This document shows, in pieces, positions 59,475 to 64,000 of a DNA stretch of 64,000 nt. This stretch comes from Avena insularis. Its lineage: Eukaryota; Streptophyta; Magnoliopsida; Poales; Poaceae. The position numbers and the translations under genes are program-made. Numbering within the stretch: the first letter of the stretch is position 1; each line of letters opens with the position of its first letter. The stretch lies in contig CM042696.1 of the NCBI GenBank assembly GCA_023614405.1, forward strand, positions 332,931,211 to 332,995,210. The letters are read 5' to 3'. The notes beneath the pieces are model-generated. The model was given only the letters and a program-made list of their open reading frames with translations. It was not told the DNA's origin and did no database searches.

Positions 59475-60790
59475 CACATGTGTACGACTTCTCGTGTTTA
59501 TCTAAAAAAAATCTAATTAAAAGTTTAGTCCAATAGAAACATAGCATCAATGATCCTCTACACTTGTTAAAAAAGAAACTTATCTAAAACACTACTAAGC
59601 ATGCTTAATATTAAGATTAGCTCAAGAACAAGACCTAAGTATATTGATAATGGTGTAAGATTGAGCAAAGTTTTGATGCAAATAAGTTGGAGATCGGAGG
59701 AGAAACATACCTTAGATCAATTGGGTGCGAGGAATCGAAGAAAGATTGAATAAAATTGAAGATCCAATGGAGATGGTTTAGAGTTTGGAGGTAGAAAAAA
59801 AGAGAAATTTTGTGTTTTGGAAATTTAGAGTTACCTCCTCCTGAGATGATATGGCGACCGCATATGTGGTACCGGCAGGAAGTAAGGCTAGAGCCCACCC
59901 GTACCGAGTGCATACCTTGGGGTCGAAGGACTCCTTCAGGCGGGACACTTGGTACGGGCGCACAGTATGGTCACGCACGCCCGTACTACTGGTCGTTATG
60001 CATGTAGTATATTTGCTTGAAAACTAATGCTTTGCTCGAGGATACAGTACGGGCGAGTGGTATGACCGCCTCCGGTCATACCAGTGGTCATTACGGCCAT
60101 TGATTCTTATGGAAAAAATCAATATTTCTATTTTCCAGAGCCTCGATGTGGTACTGGAGCACTGTACGGGGTCTCTCGGTCGTACAAGTGGTCGTTAAGA
60201 GGCTAGTAAGCGACAAAACTTATAAAATTTGGTTAGTAGTTTTGTGCGCCTTTACACATCTTAGGAAATAAAAAAATAATAACAAATAGACTTCATAAAA
60301 ATCAACAATACCTTTTAAGCCATGTGTTAGTTAATAAAAGATCGAGGATTACCTTATTTTATTCTCCTTCCTCCAAAGGACTTCTTGAACACTCTTTATT
60401 AAAAAAACAAAAAAAAACTACACTAAACTAACACAACAGTAAAATCTTTTATTTCACATGGGTTGCCTCCCATGAAGCGCATATAGTTAAGGTCAATTAT
60501 CTTGACCCATATGGTGATCATTTGGGTTTGGCGAGTGGAACACCCACTCCAAAGTAATTGGCTTTCAATGTAATTATACCATCATCACTATTAGGTTTGG
60601 CCTTCTTCTTTCTAGGGAAGTAGACTATAAAAGGATCTCTAGACGGCATCCCTATTCTCATATTCCCTTCATGTAGATTTATTAAAGCTTTAATACTTCT
60701 TAGGTATGGACAAATAGAATTATAGGTGTTATGGGATCTTCATGCATGTCCACTATAACAAGATCAGTAAGAGTGGGACTTCCTTTAATT
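59475..60790 (-). other. Spacer with hairpin modules where pol would be expected
   Basis: About 1.3 kb without RT, RNase H or integrase motifs. Four modules with GGTAC-GGGC and GCCCGTACC-like arms followed by TGGTCGTTA-like tails lie at about 59865-59915, 59943-60000, 60044-60105 and 60150-60200. The sequence gggttgcctcccatgaagcgc at 60460-60480 reads on the minus strand as a conserved-looking stretch after protease, a feature I associate with non-autonomous grass Athila elements. Confidence 0.65.
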
Positions 60791-62389
60791 TCAACAACTA
60801 TGTTTTCTTTTATCCCAACAGCTTGTTAAATTGGCAAGATGGAGTCTCAGTTTAGTGGTTGCAAAAGGCCCCAAGTTTAACTTGTCAAATAGGCTTTTGG
60901 AAATTGTTGAGACGCTTGGGCCAAGATCACAAAGTGTAGATATCTCATTAACACCAATTTTAATTTTAATGGTGGGCTCAAATATATCATCTAGCTTAGT
61001 AGGAAGATTATCAGCTAGTCTCTTATACTCCATTCTAAATCTCAAACTTTAGATGCTACTTGTTGAATAAATTGTTGGTACATAGCATTATTACCTTGTT
61101 CTAGACCGGGATTATTTACGGTGATCATCTTTAATAGATCTACCACGGTGTATTCAGGTGTTGGCGTGTTTCTATAGTCTAGCTCTTTAGGCTTCTCTTA
61201 ATTCATTTCCACCATCATCATCTTGAGGTCTTCTACCGGATTTGGCTCGGGCTTTACAACAAACTTTGCTAGTATGAGAGCTTGGCTCTCAGCTACCTTG
61301 CCCAATTAAGCCTCCATGGTCTTTTTCCTTTCCTATAGAGCAGGCACATCATTTATAATTGCAACGGCTTGGTTAGATAATTTATCTATACTACTCTCAT
61401 GGTTCTACGTGATTTTAGTAAGCATATTATTTTTCTCGATTTGAGCTTGCATAAAGGTTCTAACAGTTTTTCAAATGAGAGATTGCCATGATTTGCTCCA
61501 TTATGATTATCATAATTATTGTAAGGAGCTCCTGCAGGATTAGAATAATGTTTTTGAACATTAGAAGCAAAATTTTGGTTCTTCCAAGCGGGATTATAAG
61601 GGGTGCGAGCTATAAAATTAAAATCGGTAGCGATAGCATTAACTTGGGTATCTTCCTTAGCCTTTACTATGTTGAGTAACCCATCTACCTTAGAAGTAAG
61701 GTCTTCATTGTTTACCTCGGTGACTAAATTCACCCTTTTCGAGGTTCTTTCCACATGCCATTAGGCATGGTTGTTTTGCATATCAGCAAGTAATTTTTTT
61801 GCAATGATCACTGGCTTTCCCATGATTGTTCCTCCTACTATAGTATCTAGCATAGACTTAGACATTGGGTTAAGGCCATTATAAAAGAAATGCAATATAA
61901 GCCATTCTTCCATCCCATGACTAGGACATTTCATTACGGCTTCTTTCATCATTTCTCATGCAAGTGCTAGTGGCTCGCGATCTTCTTGTCTAAATCTTGT
62001 AATGTGGGATCTTAGTTGCATTGTCTTATCTAAGGGGAAAAAATTAGTCATAAAAAGTTTAGTGCATTCCTCCCAAGATTTAATAGTGCCCTTAGGTGGA
62101 CCTAGCAACCAGTCATTAGCCTTTACTCTTAAACAGAAAGGAAACAAACATAATTTAACAACATTTGGATCTACATCCTTAATACGCATCATGTCGCAAA
62201 TTTTAATAAATGTATCTAAGTACAAACCCGAGTCCTCAAAAGATGAGCCCGCAAATTGGTTTTGCTGAACCAAACTTAAAAGTTAGGCTTAATTTTATAT
62301 TCTTTCGCATCAACAACATGCTAAGTAATAGGTTCATGAATAAAATCATCAGTGGGAATAGCATACTCCCCAAGTCTCTTTTGAGCCAT
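60791..62389 (-). pseudogene. Athila-type gag and protease, broken
   Basis: It starts at the ATG at 62389 (MAQKRLGEYAIPTDDF). Gag core text follows: FCLRVKANDWLLGPPKGTI, then a SWEECTKLFMTNFFP segment and an HITRFRQ segment, then LILHFFYNGLNP. The frame is one phase from 62273 to 61386 with stops at 61956 and 61761. An Asn-rich tail (YNNYDNHNGANHGNL) replaces a clear zinc knuckle. Protease is at 61045-60791 with CDLGPSVSTISKSLFDKL; the catalytic Asp is present, while Ala after Gly has become Pro. The gag would form the particle. Keeping gag and protease without pol suggests reliance on a partner only for copying and integration. Confidence 0.8.
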
Positions 62390-62564
62390 GGCTCTTATCT
62401 TTTTGGTATTTCTAAAGTAAATGAAACAAATAACAAGTAACTATTGTTTTTGGGTTTTCCAATAGATAATAATAAAGTAAACTAATAACAAGAAATAAAC
62501 TACAAACAAATAATAAAACTAAAAACATGGTCTCTAGTGACCTCACCAGGATAGCGAAATTGCT

Positions 62565-62582
62565 TCCCCCGCAATGGCGCTA
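62565..62582 (-). other. Primer binding site, Asp-tRNA type (degenerate)
   Basis: The minus strand reads TAGCGCCATTGCGGGGGA, close to TGGCGCCGTTGCCGGGGA, about ten bases inside the 5' LTR edge. It confirms minus orientation and the Athila assignment. Confidence 0.85.
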
Positions 62583-62592
62583 GAAAAAGGGT

Positions 62593-63888
62593 TAATACCT
62601 TCAATCCGGATTCACGGATGTAGTATAATAGTCTTTTTCCCTAGTCAACCTAGGTTTAATAGAACCTTGGGAAACAAAGCTAAAAGGAATTAAAAAGGAC
62701 ACGTCTACAAGACTTTGTTTTTTCGTTTTACCTTCGGTTACATGACCAATCTAGTTTACTTTTACTGTGGATTGATCCAATGGATGGAGATAGGCTAGGA
62801 TTAAAGATCCACCTACAGCTGCACATCATACGGGATAAAAGATAATAATAAGCACAGTCATGTGTAATGTTTAAATAGATATAATCTCTTGTGGGAAACA
62901 CATCCTAATGTACTAGAGCCACTGCGACTAGCAGGCATAGAAATAGTCTTTTGATCCAACCGAGTGCACCACGAAGCACCAAGCTACAAATGGTTTTAAG
63001 TGCAAAAGACAGATCAAAGCCTTAAGAGGTGATGTTGCTATGATCCCTAATGGGTCACTAAGCAAAGACCGTACCACCCTTTTTGTCACTGGGTTTCCTA
63101 TGAGATTGCTGCTAGCCAAGTATCTCACCTCAAGCCTTTATCGATCTCGGGGATCTTGGGTACCTACAAGTCCAAATATCGAGGCAAGAGACAAAGAAAA
63201 AAGATACAAATACCTCTTTCAAACAATACAAAATACTCTGATAGATTAGATGCACATAATTGTTGCAAGGTTTCTCCCCAACCCGCAGCCCGTGGGGACT
63301 ACTCACTCATAACAATAAGATCAATGATAGAAAACACTATGCAAAATACTTAGATTGAAATCAAATATTCTTACAATGGTCACTGAATCACAACGAGATC
63401 TCAAGTACAATGTAATGGCTATGGCTAATGGAGGGGATGGAAGATGGAAGGGATGAACTATGGTGTGGATCTCCTTTGGTGGTGTTGTGATGCAATATGA
63501 GAATGGAGGCCATCTGCGTGGCGGCTGAGGCCTCAAAATATATCAGCATCTTCACGAAAGTTGTAGGGTTTGACGAGATGAAGCCGCCGCCACATGGTAT
63601 GAGCAGATGGTACGTGCAGACCCTGCCCGTACCAGTGGTTGTTATGAATGTAGACGCCTGGCAATTGCTCCAGAATTACTTGGTCATGTGGACTTCCTCA
63701 AAATCTTCATTATGACTCCTGATTTCGCATTAAAAAGCAGATTTCCTGCACACCACAAATCAAAGCAATGGTTTGCATATCTTTGCAATTGTTAGTCATT
63801 AGTGGAAAGTCTAGAGAGTTTGTTGTCAATTGCTTGACTAAAAACAATGTTTAAACATGGGAAAAGATGGCTATTTTTAGACCCATCA
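62593..63888 (-). mobile_element. 5' LTR of the minus-strand Athila-type element
   Basis: This 1296-bp LTR reads TGATGGGTC...GTATTA on the minus strand; the terminal CA has mutated to TA. It differs from the 3' LTR by scattered substitutions. One hairpin module lies at about 63595-63645. Confidence 0.93.
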
Positions 63889-63893
63889 CTAGG

Positions 63894-64000
63894 TCACTTC
63901 AAAAAAATGGAAGCAGTTGTATATGCTAGAATGCAAGATACGTTGGGTGACTCAAAATTTATGGTGATATAGACAATGGCATGAAGTTACTATCGTAGCG
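63894..64000. other. Right flank of the Athila-type element
   Basis: These 107 bp begin right after the target duplication. Before the insertion they were contiguous with 55478. No feature seen. Confidence 0.5.

Larger units (their letters stand above)
55484..63888 (-). mobile_element. Non-autonomous Athila-type element, complete, minus strand
   Basis: This 8405-bp element is flanked by the perfect 5-bp target duplication ctagg (55479-55483 and 63889-63893). In minus-strand order it has a 5' LTR (62593-63888), an Asp-type primer site (62565-62582), a gag-protease pseudogene (62389-60791), a spacer with hairpin modules, an ATHILA-type ORF (59474-58288), a non-coding stretch, a polypurine tract (56797-56783) and a 3' LTR (55484-56782). 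RT, RNase H and integrase are absent, so it could move only with proteins from a full Athila element. Confidence 0.9.

Overview
This window looks like intergenic DNA from a large-genome grass, most likely Triticeae or a close relative. That call rests on the dense nesting of long LTR retrotransposons, grass-type LTR termini, and the absence of any recognisable host gene. All coding capacity I can support is retrotransposon gag, protease, reverse transcriptase, RNase H, integrase or element-specific extra ORFs, and nearly all of it is broken by stops or frameshifts.

Region 1 (1-19523) is an array of a non-autonomous retrotransposon on the minus strand, here called family X. It has roughly 4 kb LTRs, an internal region of only about 1 kb and an initiator-Met tRNA primer site. 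It reads LTR - internal - LTR - internal - LTR. The array is explained by one tandem duplication of about 5.8 kb (1382-10551 and 10552-16344) whose junction lies inside a nested LTR. Two other LTRs sit inside family-X LTRs: a solo LTR of the same family in opposite orientation (4216-8395, target duplication ctaac), and a solo LTR of a chromovirus-like family (14790-18739, target duplication cgagg) whose truncated twin is at 8989-10551.

Region 2 (19524-23205) is a mosaic: tandem repeats and LTR-like sequence resembling grass Tat-lineage elements, an uninformative AT-rich stretch, and a short fragment resembling a BARE/Angela LTR start.

Region 3 (23206-32252) is a plus-strand Athila-lineage Ty3/gypsy element with 5' LTR, Asp-type primer site, decayed gag, protease, RT, RNase H and integrase. 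It is split by a 2188-bp copia-type solo LTR (27702-29889, target duplication aagtg). It runs into a possible CACTA transposon end (32253-32636).

Region 4 (32637-54978) is a plus-strand chromodomain Ty3/gypsy element with a 3.9 kb 5' LTR, an extra coiled-coil ORF upstream of gag, and a gag-pol pseudogene ending in a chromodomain. Its 3' LTR was entered by an 11.6 kb SIRE/Maximus-type Ty1/copia element (42681-54238, target duplication gtagt). That copia element carries a large gag, pol, and a third ORF in the envelope position that appears to contain an intron. Its LTRs, its pol linker and the candidate intron all carry a CpG-bounded palindrome related to GGCCGGATAATCCGGCC.

Region 5 (54979-64000) holds a complete minus-strand non-autonomous Athila-type element (55484-63888, target duplication ctagg). 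It keeps gag, protease and an ATHILA-type downstream ORF, but has no RT, RNase H or integrase. Short unassigned flanks lie on either side.

The relative order of events can be read from the nesting: the chromovirus predates the SIRE-type insertion, and the family-X tandem duplication postdates the nested chromovirus-like LTR but predates the inverted family-X solo LTR and an 850-bp deletion.
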